IMG/VR virus record: IMGVR_UViG_3300029922_000057
Span: 1 to 64,000 of that record
Source of the DNA: a virus
DNA: 64,000 nt
Reading direction: 5' to 3' (one strand)
In this document: positions 1 through 6,119 of the stretch, piece after piece
Position numbering within the stretch: position 1 is the stretch's first letter
Layout: each line of letters begins with the position of its first letter
The notes under the pieces: generated by a model
Database searches by the model: none
The model's input: the letters and a program-made list of their open reading frames with translations, nothing else
Told to the model about the DNA's origin: nothing
Translations under genes and position numbers: made by a program

Positions 1-1936
1 TGTCGGAAGCATCTTAAGGCTGTCTGGATTCACAGGTTCCTACACCGCGTTGAATGGTCAGTTATTCCAGTTCACATCGGCCAATGGAACAACGCTGGTT
101 GGCCCAGTGACGGGAGTTCCTGATGGTTCAACAGGAAGTGGGAATCAGAATTGTGCCTATAACATGGCTGGATTACTGACAGATAGTCCGTACTTGCCTG
201 TATCCAGTTCGGTCGTTAATCTGTCAGTCCCCGACCAATCTATCGCAAACTTAATATCTAACTTTACAACTGAGTTCTCTCCATACTACCCAGCAACTAC
301 TGGTAAATCCGCCACTGTTATATTACAGGCAGGTGTTGCTGAAGCCCTCGGGTGCACAGCAGCATCGACGATTGAATCAGAGTACACAACTCTTTGGGGA
401 TTGTTTGCTGCCAATAATATTCATGTCATGCAAACAAGTATCATTACCGATAACGGATCGATCTATTGCTCTACCGCGCAAGTCGCGTCAATCGTGCGAA
501 CGGTTAATTTATGGCTGAAAGCTCAGACGCCCGCCGGTGTTGTCCAAAATGGATCGGGCGATGTTATCCCCGGTTGGAACTACTGGTTTGACGTGGCTCA
601 GGTTTTCCCTAATGCGACTAACGCTCAATACTTCATCAACCCAAGTGGACAGACGCATCTAACTGACCAAGGTAATTTCCACTATTATTACGGCATTTTG
701 GACGCGCTTTTGTTTGGCGGAGATATACCCGGACCCGAGCTATGCGATCCGAATTCAAATCAGGCATGTTTGGGATACTCGGTAAATTTCTACAACCAGA
801 GCATCCAAAACAACTTGATGGTTCAAAATTTGACTTATCCCGCTCAACAACTAACTTGGTCAATGAATCAATACGGGACTCCAGTTCTTTCGAGCAACGT
901 TGCGGATAGTTCGGGCGGAACGACTACAGTGTACCCACTGGCGTGGTGGAATGGGGCTTCATATACTTTCCCCTATCTAACAGGTGGAGTTTGCGGTGGT
1001 ATAAATGCCACACTTGAGCCCGTTCCCGCTGTTTGTCTGACTGAGGATCAATCGACAGCACATCAATTTGATGTTGGCTCAACGATTGGTGATACAAGCT
1101 ACGGAATGGGCTTGAAGTGGATATATCCAAATTTAGCGACTGCCCCAACAGTTAGTTCGTCTTGTACCGGGTTTGCTGTCGGATATTATCCCGCACGCGA
1201 CAAAACTATGTCTTACTGCGATGGGTCTACTTGGTCTCAACCTTTCAGCGGCGGTGGTTGCTCTGGTGTCACGGCGGGAAGCTATACCAATACCAACTTA
1301 ACGGTGAACTCTTCGGGATGTATCACAGCGGCAGCTAACGGCAGTTCAACGGGACTTACTCTTACTACAACAGGTTCGAGTGGCGCGGCCACGCTTGTAG
1401 GCTCAACGCTTAACATCCCTGTGTATACAGGTGGAGGTGGTTCAGGGGCGCTAACCCAAATTGCTCAATATACTGTCAGTGGCAGTTCGACTGGTTCGCA
1501 CACTTTTACATCCATCCCCGGGACCTATTCTCAGTTGATGTTGGTGGTCTCTGGCGGAGCATCGGCAACGGATGCTTTATTACTTCAGATAAACGGGGAT
1601 TCGGGTGCATCCAGTTACGGAACCTCGGGCATCTACAACAACACGAGCAGTAGCGTGACTACTTACGCAAACGGTTCTTACGCTCAAATGCTCGTACAAC
1701 AATCCTTTCCTCAATCGCCGCACAGTTCAACTGTTGTTTGCTATCTAGGCAATTACACTTCCACTTCTTTTTATAAGACCGCAACTTGCACTGGGCAAGG
1801 ATATGGGTCTTTCAATACCACGACAACGGGTGGTGGTGAATGGCTTAATACAAGTGCAGTCACGAGCCTGACGGCTGCATTGTTCTCATCAAACTTCACC
1901 GCAGGGACAACTCTAACTTTGTATGGAGTGCAATAA
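1..1936 (+). CDS. Tail-fibre-like protein with SGNH-like region, 5' truncated by window
   Basis: The frame is open to the left window edge without a convincing start (only a TTG at 50), so the gene begins upstream and about 645 residues are visible. The N-terminal 230 residues resemble a degenerate SGNH/GDSL esterase fold: a late SGQTHLTDQG segment looks like the catalytic-His block, but the usual GxND block is not clear. The C-terminal half is Gly/Ser/Thr-rich with repeats typical of phage fibre tips (GGGCSGVTAGSYTNTNLTV, then a beta-rich end). Inferred role: receptor-binding or glycan-deacetylating virion fibre. Enzyme activity is uncertain. Confidence 0.6.
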   Translation, partial: VGSILRLSGFTGSYTALNGQLFQFTSANGTTLVGPVTGVPDGSTGSGNQNCAYNMAGLLTDSPYLPVSSSVVNLSVPDQSIANLISNFTTEFSPYYPATTGKSATVILQAGVAEALGCTAASTIESEYTTLWGLFAANNIHVMQTSIITDNGSIYCSTAQVASIVRTVNLWLKAQTPAGVVQNGSGDVIPGWNYWFDVAQVFPNATNAQYFINPSGQTHLTDQGNFHYYYGILDALLFGGDIPGPELCDPNSNQACLGYSVNFYNQSIQNNLMVQNLTYPAQQLTWSMNQYGTPVLSSNVADSSGGTTTVYPLAWWNGASYTFPYLTGGVCGGINATLEPVPAVCLTEDQSTAHQFDVGSTIGDTSYGMGLKWIYPNLATAPTVSSSCTGFAVGYYPARDKTMSYCDGSTWSQPFSGGGCSGVTAGSYTNTNLTVNSSGCITAAANGSSTGLTLTTTGSSGAATLVGSTLNIPVYTGGGGSGALTQIAQYTVSGSSTGSHTFTSIPGTYSQLMLVVSGGASATDALLLQINGDSGASSYGTSGIYNNTSSSVTTYANGSYAQMLVQQSFPQSPHSSTVVCYLGNYTSTSFYKTATCTGQGYGSFNTTTTGGGEWLNTSAVTSLTAALFSSNFTAGTTLTLYGVQ

Positions 1937-1961
1937 AAAATTAGACATGAAAGGGAACAAA

Positions 1962-2171
1962 ATGGAAGAATCCCACACCACCGAATTAGAAAACCAAATC
2001 AGAACCTTAAATCGAATTGTGATCGAGGGCAATGGGGTGCAACCTCTTACAGTTCGTGTGTCCACGCTTGAAAACAAAATAAACCTCATTTTAACGGGGA
2101 TAGGCCTGATCATGGGGGGCCTAATCACCGACATCGTGACGCACATCAACTGGGCAAACGTCCTACGGTGA
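1962..2171 (+). CDS. Small holin-like/XhlA-like membrane protein
   Basis: 69 residues from an ATG preceded by AAAGGGAACAAA. An upstream in-frame ATG at 1923 overlaps the fibre gene and lacks a good ribosome site. The N-terminal half is a charged amphipathic coil (ELENQIRTLNRIV, VSTLENKINLI). The C-terminal half has one hydrophobic segment (ILTGIGLIMGGLITDIV). This topology fits XhlA/holin-like proteins, and its place next to tail fibre and near the hydrolase at 4615 fits a lysis role. Topology is seen; function is inferred. Confidence 0.5.
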   Translation: MEESHTTELENQIRTLNRIVIEGNGVQPLTVRVSTLENKINLILTGIGLIMGGLITDIVTHINWANVLR

Positions 2172-2607
2172 CACGTTCAGCAAACGAACACCAGCGGTAA
2201 CTTCCCGTCAAACGTAACGGCGGGTAATGCGATTCTTGTATTGTGCAACGTTCAGACTGGATTAACCGATAGTTTGAGCAACACATACACTCTTGTTGCC
2301 AGTGCCACTTCTGGCTTCTTCCACAACGGGGTGTATCTTGCTACTAACGTTACCGGCGGCGGATGGGGAACCAGTAGTTGTGCAAACCAACAAACTGCTT
2401 TTGAGATTTCAAACCTTGCTGCCTCGTCAACGGTTGATGCAGAGAACATGAATGCCAGTAACTCGGCCAGACTGCCGATCTGCATCAGTATAAATCCGAG
2501 AGTGGAAGCATTGTCGCGAACTCGACAACACTACTTGTCTTATCGTTCGCTTGAGTGGTGGTGACATTGCCCGTATATTCAACGGGACAAACTGGGTTTA
2601 TCAATAA
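2172..2607 (+). pseudogene. Frameshifted remnant of a fibre-type structural gene
   Basis: No start codon. Frame 3 reads a fibre/adhesin-like stretch (SNVTAGNAILVLCNVQTG, then DSLSNTYTLVASATSG) to about 2460. Coding sense then continues in another frame (GQTADLHQYKSESGSIV then STTLLVLSF) to about 2540, and ends in the third frame with IARIFNGTNWVYQ and a TAA at 2605. The ending matches the C-terminus of the intact fibre-tip protein at 41114-41848 (LFNGSTWVYQ). Two shifts of the same sense and a missing 5' end make this a decayed gene, or a region with sequencing indels. Confidence 0.6.
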
Positions 2608-2611
2608 TTTT

Positions 2612-2641
2612 TTGACAAATCCAGTTTATCCTTGGTAGTAT
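2612..2641 (+). promoter_or_regulatory. Sigma70-like promoter, leaderless layout
   Basis: TTGACA at 2612-2617, an 18-base spacer, then TAGTAT at 2636-2641. Exactly six bases separate the -10 from the ATG at 2648, so transcription would start at or next to the start codon. No Shine-Dalgarno sequence fits in the gap. Confidence 0.55.
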
Positions 2642-2647
2642 TGAAGT

Positions 2648-3580
2648 ATGGACTTTCCGATTATTTCCGCCCTGCTTCTTGACGAGAGGTTTAAAGTCAA
2701 GTTTGAAACATCGGTCGTAGCCCTCAATGAGGGTATCCAGAGGAAGCATGTCTGGAATGTAGATTACGAAGATGCAAAACATTGGCTTGGTCGGGTGTGG
2801 GAGGAAGTAAGTAATTCCCTTTATAACCAATACTACCCCTGCGGTGGGAGTGAGATTTACAGGACATGGAGTGACAACGACCCCCGTCATAACCTCCCCG
2901 TTAATCAACTCAGCTATGCCCCCGGCTATGTTAAAAAACTGAAGGCTGTTAAGAAAGCCCCTGAGTTGAAACCCTACCTTCAAGCCCTTGAAGAAGCCGC
3001 CGTGTTGGCCGAACTACTCAAAACAGTCAAACCATTCATTGTAAAAGGACGCAAGCCATCCGAGAATCCTGTCGAAAAAGATGTCACCAACACAGGCATC
3101 TGCCCCGTCTGCATGAAGCGGCAGAAGCTCACCTTTGATAGCACTTTGGTTGCTCATGGGTATACTAGACCTCGCGACTGTGGCCATATTGGAATGTGCA
3201 TGGGGCACGATTACAAAGCGTGGGAATTATCCCCTGATGGGGCGATTGCATTCAAATCAGTGATGGAGACACTCCTTAAAAATCGGAAGCAATACCTTAC
3301 CCAGCTACAAGGTAGTGAGATGTCTGAGCTACGCGAGACAGTTCAAATCCACAAAACCTTTGGACGGTATGAGAGTGAAGAACGTGTCTATCTGAAGGGT
3401 TCACGAGAGTATGAACGGCGGCGGGAGACTTTGATTTATACTACTGAAAGTGCGATTCACCACCTCACCACCGACATCGAAGAAGTCACCGAAAGAATTA
3501 CGAACTGGAAAGCTCAACCCCTGATGTACGGTGGTGCCGAAACACAGGAGCGGTGGAAGTCCAGACTCAAGAAAGGCTAG
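2648..3580 (+). CDS. Conserved phage hypothetical protein with zinc-finger motif
   Basis: 310 residues, function not recognised. A central cysteine/histidine cluster (CPVC near residue 152, then DCGHIGMCMGH) looks like a treble-clef or zinc-ribbon knuckle. The C-terminal third is strongly charged and helical, with coiled-coil character (SEMSELRETVQIHKTFGRY onward). The start is fixed by the promoter immediately upstream. A short zinc-ribbon gene follows after 2 bases, suggesting co-transcription. Confidence 0.75.
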   Translation: MDFPIISALLLDERFKVKFETSVVALNEGIQRKHVWNVDYEDAKHWLGRVWEEVSNSLYNQYYPCGGSEIYRTWSDNDPRHNLPVNQLSYAPGYVKKLKAVKKAPELKPYLQALEEAAVLAELLKTVKPFIVKGRKPSENPVEKDVTNTGICPVCMKRQKLTFDSTLVAHGYTRPRDCGHIGMCMGHDYKAWELSPDGAIAFKSVMETLLKNRKQYLTQLQGSEMSELRETVQIHKTFGRYESEERVYLKGSREYERRRETLIYTTESAIHHLTTDIEEVTERITNWKAQPLMYGGAETQERWKSRLKKG

Positions 3581-3582
3581 TG

Positions 3583-3855
3583 ATGGAGAACTGTATTTTT
3601 AACGTTGCGTGGTGTGGGAGATGTGCCGCTGAGGCTACTGACGGTCGGTTCTGTGCCAAGCATAAGGCAGAGGTCTGCGTGGTGTGTGGGGCTCAGGCAA
3701 CCAAAGAGTGCGACTACGCTGGACAGTTTGTTTGTGGTTCTCCGCTCTGCGACGGCTGTACCTACTTCAATGACCACGCCAAACCCAGTGGAAACTGGGG
3801 CTTTATGAATCACAAGCATATAACCAGAACTTCGATTAAGGAGAATGACGGATGA
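3583..3855 (+). CDS. Cysteine-rich zinc-binding small protein
   Basis: 90 residues. The start ATG at 3583 lies just past the upstream stop; an in-frame start at 3553 would overlap. Repeated CxxC pairs (CGRC, CVVCGA, CGSPLCDGC) and spaced His suggest two zinc sites, resembling a B-box or LIM-like knuckle. Function unknown. Part of a run of short zinc-ribbon ORFs at the left end. Confidence 0.7.
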   Translation: MENCIFNVAWCGRCAAEATDGRFCAKHKAEVCVVCGAQATKECDYAGQFVCGSPLCDGCTYFNDHAKPSGNWGFMNHKHITRTSIKENDG

Positions 3856-3901
3856 AGTTGTTGATAAACTTAGAGAGAAGATTGTAGGTATGGAGGCATA
3901 G
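3845..3901 (+). CDS. Possible 18-residue micro-ORF
   Basis: MTDEVVDKLREKIVGMEA, overlapping the end of the previous gene by 11 bases and ending just before the next gene. Composition is acidic and helical. Only its position in a tight operon supports translation; it may be a coupling leader. Confidence 0.25.
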   Translation: MTDEVVDKLREKIVGMEA

Positions 3902-3904
3902 ACT

Positions 3905-4063
3905 ATGGACCAACTAGCTAGCCGTATGGTCTGGAACGCTGCCAAGCATGTACTAGAAGCATGGCAATCAGATAGATGGTCGGATGCGTATGCAGAGGGG
4001 CAGATACAAGCATACTATGTGTTGCATCGCTTGTCTCAAGAACTAGACCCCGAGTGGGATTAA
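3905..4063 (+). CDS. Small hypothetical protein (52 aa)
   Basis: Begins MDQLASRMVWNAAKHVLEA and ends QELDPEWD. A GGAGG at 3891-3895 sits 9 bases before the ATG, a good ribosome site. Helical and tryptophan-rich, no recognised domain. Stops 15 bases before the tRNA at 4079. Confidence 0.6.
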   Translation: MDQLASRMVWNAAKHVLEAWQSDRWSDAYAEGQIQAYYVLHRLSQELDPEWD

Positions 4064-4078
4064 GGTATTACAAGCTAT

Positions 4079-4155
4079 CCCCATGTATCCCAACTGGCAG
4101 AGGAACCGGACTTAAAATCCGCTCAGTGTGGGTTCGAATCCCACGATGGGGACCA
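4079..4155 (+). tRNA. tRNA-Leu(TAA)-like, short variable loop
   Basis: Acceptor CCCCATG pairs with GATGGGG except a G-G at position 7/66; discriminator A and CCA are encoded. Anticodon loop CTTAAAA gives TAA with U33 present. The T arm GTGGG-TTCGAAT-CCCAC is perfect. The variable loop is only about 5 nt, whereas bacterial tRNA-Leu normally has a long class II arm. A C-C mismatch closes the anticodon stem. Confidence 0.7.
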
Positions 4156-4156
4156 C

Positions 4157-4217
4157 GGGACTGTAACTCAATCGGATAGAGGACTCGCCTTTTAAGCGTT
4201 GAGATGCAGGTTCGAAT
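4157..4217 (+). pseudogene. Truncated tRNA-Lys(TTT)
   Basis: Starts one base after the previous tRNA's CCA. A normal 5' acceptor strand, D arm and anticodon arm (CGC-CTTTTAA-GCG, anticodon TTT) run to the T loop TTCGAAT. The 3' half of the T stem and the acceptor are missing. The sequence instead passes straight into the coding region starting ATG at 4216, so it cannot fold as a complete tRNA. Confidence 0.75.
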
Positions 4218-4407
4218 GGAACAACTCCCCACATTTGAACCGGGCGACATTGTTTATTTCTGCGAGGATGAAGCCGAGGTTGTCCGGGACTGTGACACTA
4301 CCGTCAGTGTAAAGCAACGCAATGATAATGGTGGCTGGGACCACATGTCTTGGTACAAGGTATTCCTGAAGGAGCCGGTCAAGCTGGTGCGTAAACGTGA
4401 AAACTGA
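4216..4407 (+). CDS. Hypothetical protein joined to a tRNA stump
   Basis: 63 residues from ATG 4216. The frame can be extended to 4204 inside the tRNA fragment, but that start lies in the T arm. The protein (MEQLPTFEPGDIVYFCEDE...) is acidic, beta-like and unrecognised. Its first codons directly follow the truncated T loop, so the gene has been recombined against the tRNA. Confidence 0.55.
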   Translation: MEQLPTFEPGDIVYFCEDEAEVVRDCDTTVSVKQRNDNGGWDHMSWYKVFLKEPVKLVRKREN

Positions 4408-4600
4408 CAGTGAAGTGCGAATTAGCATGACAACAGACGATGAGGTGGTAAAAACCACCAACTGTCCCCGGTGTCATGTTGAGAAAACAGACGAGTGTTT
4501 AGACCTCCGAAACCGCTGGGGAAGCACCCATGTTCCACCCCATCGTGAAAGAATTCAAGTCTGGATAAAGACCCGCAAAAAGACCTCTACTAACTGCTAA
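4397..4600 (+). CDS. Small CxxC protein
   Basis: 67 residues if read from GTG 4397, which overlaps the preceding stop; ATG 4427 gives 57. One knuckle, CPRCHVEKTDECLDLRN, resembles a half zinc finger. C-terminus is basic (IKTRKKTSTN). Its last codons form one arm of a hairpin that can mask the ribosome site of the next gene. Confidence 0.5.
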   Translation: MKTDSEVRISMTTDDEVVKTTNCPRCHVEKTDECLDLRNRWGSTHVPPHRERIQVWIKTRKKTSTNC

Positions 4601-4607
4601 GTAGAGG
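4584..4607 (+). promoter_or_regulatory. Hairpin masking the hydrolase ribosome site
   Basis: CCTCTACT (4584-4591) pairs perfectly with AGTAGAGG (4600-4607) across an 8-base loop. The 3' arm is the ribosome-binding site of the ATG at 4615, and the 5' arm lies in the last codons of the upstream ORF. Ribosomes ending at 4600 would melt it, which suggests translational coupling. Confidence 0.45.
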
Positions 4608-4614
4608 ATTGTTT

Positions 4615-5382
4615 ATGGATAACAAAAGTCTGGTCGAACTGTGCGTCAAAATCACAGGAACGTTTGAGGATGGGATTCCCGCATACGATACACTAGCTGG
4701 GAACTCTGATGGCATGGGAATGTCAGCCGGAATTCTGCAATGGAATGCTGGGTCAGGTACACTTCAAGTCCTACTCACCGATATTGCCGCGACCATGACA
4801 TGGCCGAAGATGCAAACCTACTTCAAATCCAACATCAAACAATTTGCCTCTTTGCAGCCAGCAGAAGCTATTCAGTGGTGTATCCAACATTATATTCAAG
4901 ACGGTACCACCAACGTTGACCCGGCAGCGAAAGTTTGTTGGCAAGCTATGTTAAAGCAACAAGCGTCCATCGATGCTCAGGTGGCCTACGCGACGAACAC
5001 TATACTACATCAAGCTCAGGCTCTAGCCCTTCGATTTTTCCCCAACAATGCGAGTAACACCCGTGTCATATCGTTCTTCTTTGACCTTGTAACTCAGAGC
5101 GGAGGGATGAGTAAAGTGGCTCCTCTTGCCCCCGGCGTGGTGCCAAGCATCGTCAATGCCTTGGATTATGCTCAACAACATGACTTGAAGTGTGCAGGAA
5201 TGTGGGAGCTTGCTGTGCAGAATGATCCGCTGGCGACACAACTACTATACTATGCATACAGCCGCAGTCTACTCTCCAACCCTCAATACGTATGGGATAC
5301 TTTCTCCCGGCGTGGTTCTATTGCGTGTCGAACTGGAATTGTTCACGGCGCGACCGTGAACTTTAGTCAGCTATTGGATTAA
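4615..5382 (+). CDS. Putative endolysin (lysozyme/chitosanase-like fold)
   Basis: 255 residues from ATG 4615 with AGAGG eight bases upstream. Residues about 20-55 (GTFEDGIPAYDTLAGNSDG followed by MGMSAGILQWNAGSGTL) match the active-site region of a peptidoglycan-hydrolase family in phages and proteobacteria that carries G(N)xDGxGxSxGxLQWNxGxGTLxxLL. The acidic residue in GTFEDG is a candidate catalytic Glu. No signal peptide or membrane segment, so export would depend on a holin, plausibly 1962-2171. Exact family not certain. Confidence 0.65.
   Translation: MDNKSLVELCVKITGTFEDGIPAYDTLAGNSDGMGMSAGILQWNAGSGTLQVLLTDIAATMTWPKMQTYFKSNIKQFASLQPAEAIQWCIQHYIQDGTTNVDPAAKVCWQAMLKQQASIDAQVAYATNTILHQAQALALRFFPNNASNTRVISFFFDLVTQSGGMSKVAPLAPGVVPSIVNALDYAQQHDLKCAGMWELAVQNDPLATQLLYYAYSRSLLSNPQYVWDTFSRRGSIACRTGIVHGATVNFSQLLD
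5020..5043 (+). repeat. 24-bp direct repeat, copy 1
   Basis: GCTCTAGCCCTTCGATTTTT plus CCCC, identical to 5714-5737. This copy codes for ALRFFP inside the hydrolase gene. Confidence 0.8.
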
Positions 5383-5711
5383 CGCTGCTTGTTGTTCCGC
5401 TTGTCCTCGGCCTCACGAGCGGTGATCCAACTGGTTTTATATTTGTCCAACCAATCGTTTGATTGAAGTTCTTTGCCGGTCAGGCGATGTCTGAGTGTCC
5501 ACCATTCGAGTCCCGTGGCCCCACGCTCTAACATGTTTTTCAATCCGTCGCCGAGGATTCCAATAGCGTTCATGCGGTCGGCATATACTCCACTGCTTGA
5601 GCGTAGGTAGTCTCTCGCATGGACAACCATCGTCACTAAGTGCAGCCGTTCAGACAAGTCCGGTATCATCCGGTCAATAGTTTCCTGATCCCACTGCTCG
5701 TTATATAGCAT
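5379..5711 (-). CDS. Hypothetical protein
   Basis: 110 residues (MLYNEQWDQETIDRMIPDLS...), helical, Trp-rich middle (TGLEWWTLRHRL), basic C-terminus. Convergent with the hydrolase, overlapping its stop by 4 bases. It is the last gene of the leftward virion operon. No family recognised. Confidence 0.6.
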   Translation of the reverse strand: MLYNEQWDQETIDRMIPDLSERLHLVTMVVHARDYLRSSSGVYADRMNAIGILGDGLKNMLERGATGLEWWTLRHRLTGKELQSNDWLDKYKTSWITAREAEDKRNNKQR

Positions 5712-5713
5712 AA

Positions 5714-5737
5714 GCTCTAGCCCTTCGATTTTTCCCC
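5714..5737 (+). repeat. 24-bp direct repeat, copy 2
   Basis: Identical to 5020-5043. On the minus strand this copy encodes the last residues GEKSKG and the stop of the 5717-5923 gene, so the same DNA is used in a different strand and frame. Confidence 0.8.
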
Positions 5738-5923
5738 ATCTACGTTTTCCGGGGCCTCTGGCTTCGCAATGAGAGCGTCGTCCACCGTCTTAACGACTTT
5801 GAGTGCCTGACTAAGTTGGTAAACGGCTAAACCTTCATCTGGGTCGATGCCGCTACCGGCGTAAGCACGTATAACGTGCTGAAGATAGGTAAACAAATCA
5901 TCCTGCAAAACTAACACTTTCAT
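5717..5923 (-). CDS. Small hypothetical protein
   Basis: 68 residues, MKVLVLQDDLFTYLQHVI... The first 60 look like an acidic helical domain. The start overlaps the stop of the upstream 57-residue ORF (ATGA), indicating coupling. The extreme C-terminus is supplied by the 24-bp repeat and may be a recent graft. Confidence 0.6.
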   Translation of the reverse strand: MKVLVLQDDLFTYLQHVIRAYAGSGIDPDEGLAVYQLSQALKVVKTVDDALIAKPEAPENVDGEKSKG

Positions 5924-6093
5924 GATTTCCTCCGTCGAAGTTTAGAACAAGTGCAAATATCCTCTAAGCACCCGCTACAAACTACATAAGGGTCTAAGTA
6001 GTTTGAAGCATAATCTATACACTTACGTCCACACTCACACACCTTGGTAGTTGGAATAACCAATACTTCACCGACCAAAATAGCATCAGCCAT
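5920..6093 (-). CDS. Zinc-ribbon microprotein (57 aa)
   Basis: MADAILVGEVLVIPTTKV, then CECGRKC, YVVCSGCLEDICTC and a basic tail KLRRRKS. Three cysteine pairs suggest a zinc ribbon. A GTGAGG lies upstream of the ATG. It overlaps the next leftward gene by ATGA. Function unknown. Confidence 0.65.
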   Translation of the reverse strand: MADAILVGEVLVIPTTKVCECGRKCIDYASNYLDPYVVCSGCLEDICTCSKLRRRKS

Positions 6094-6119
6094 TGTGCCT
6101 CACTATCTCTTTAATACCT

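Noticed and set aside
5717-5923. Functional meaning of the GEKSKG tail
   Set aside because: It is encoded by the 24-bp repeat and probably acquired by chance.
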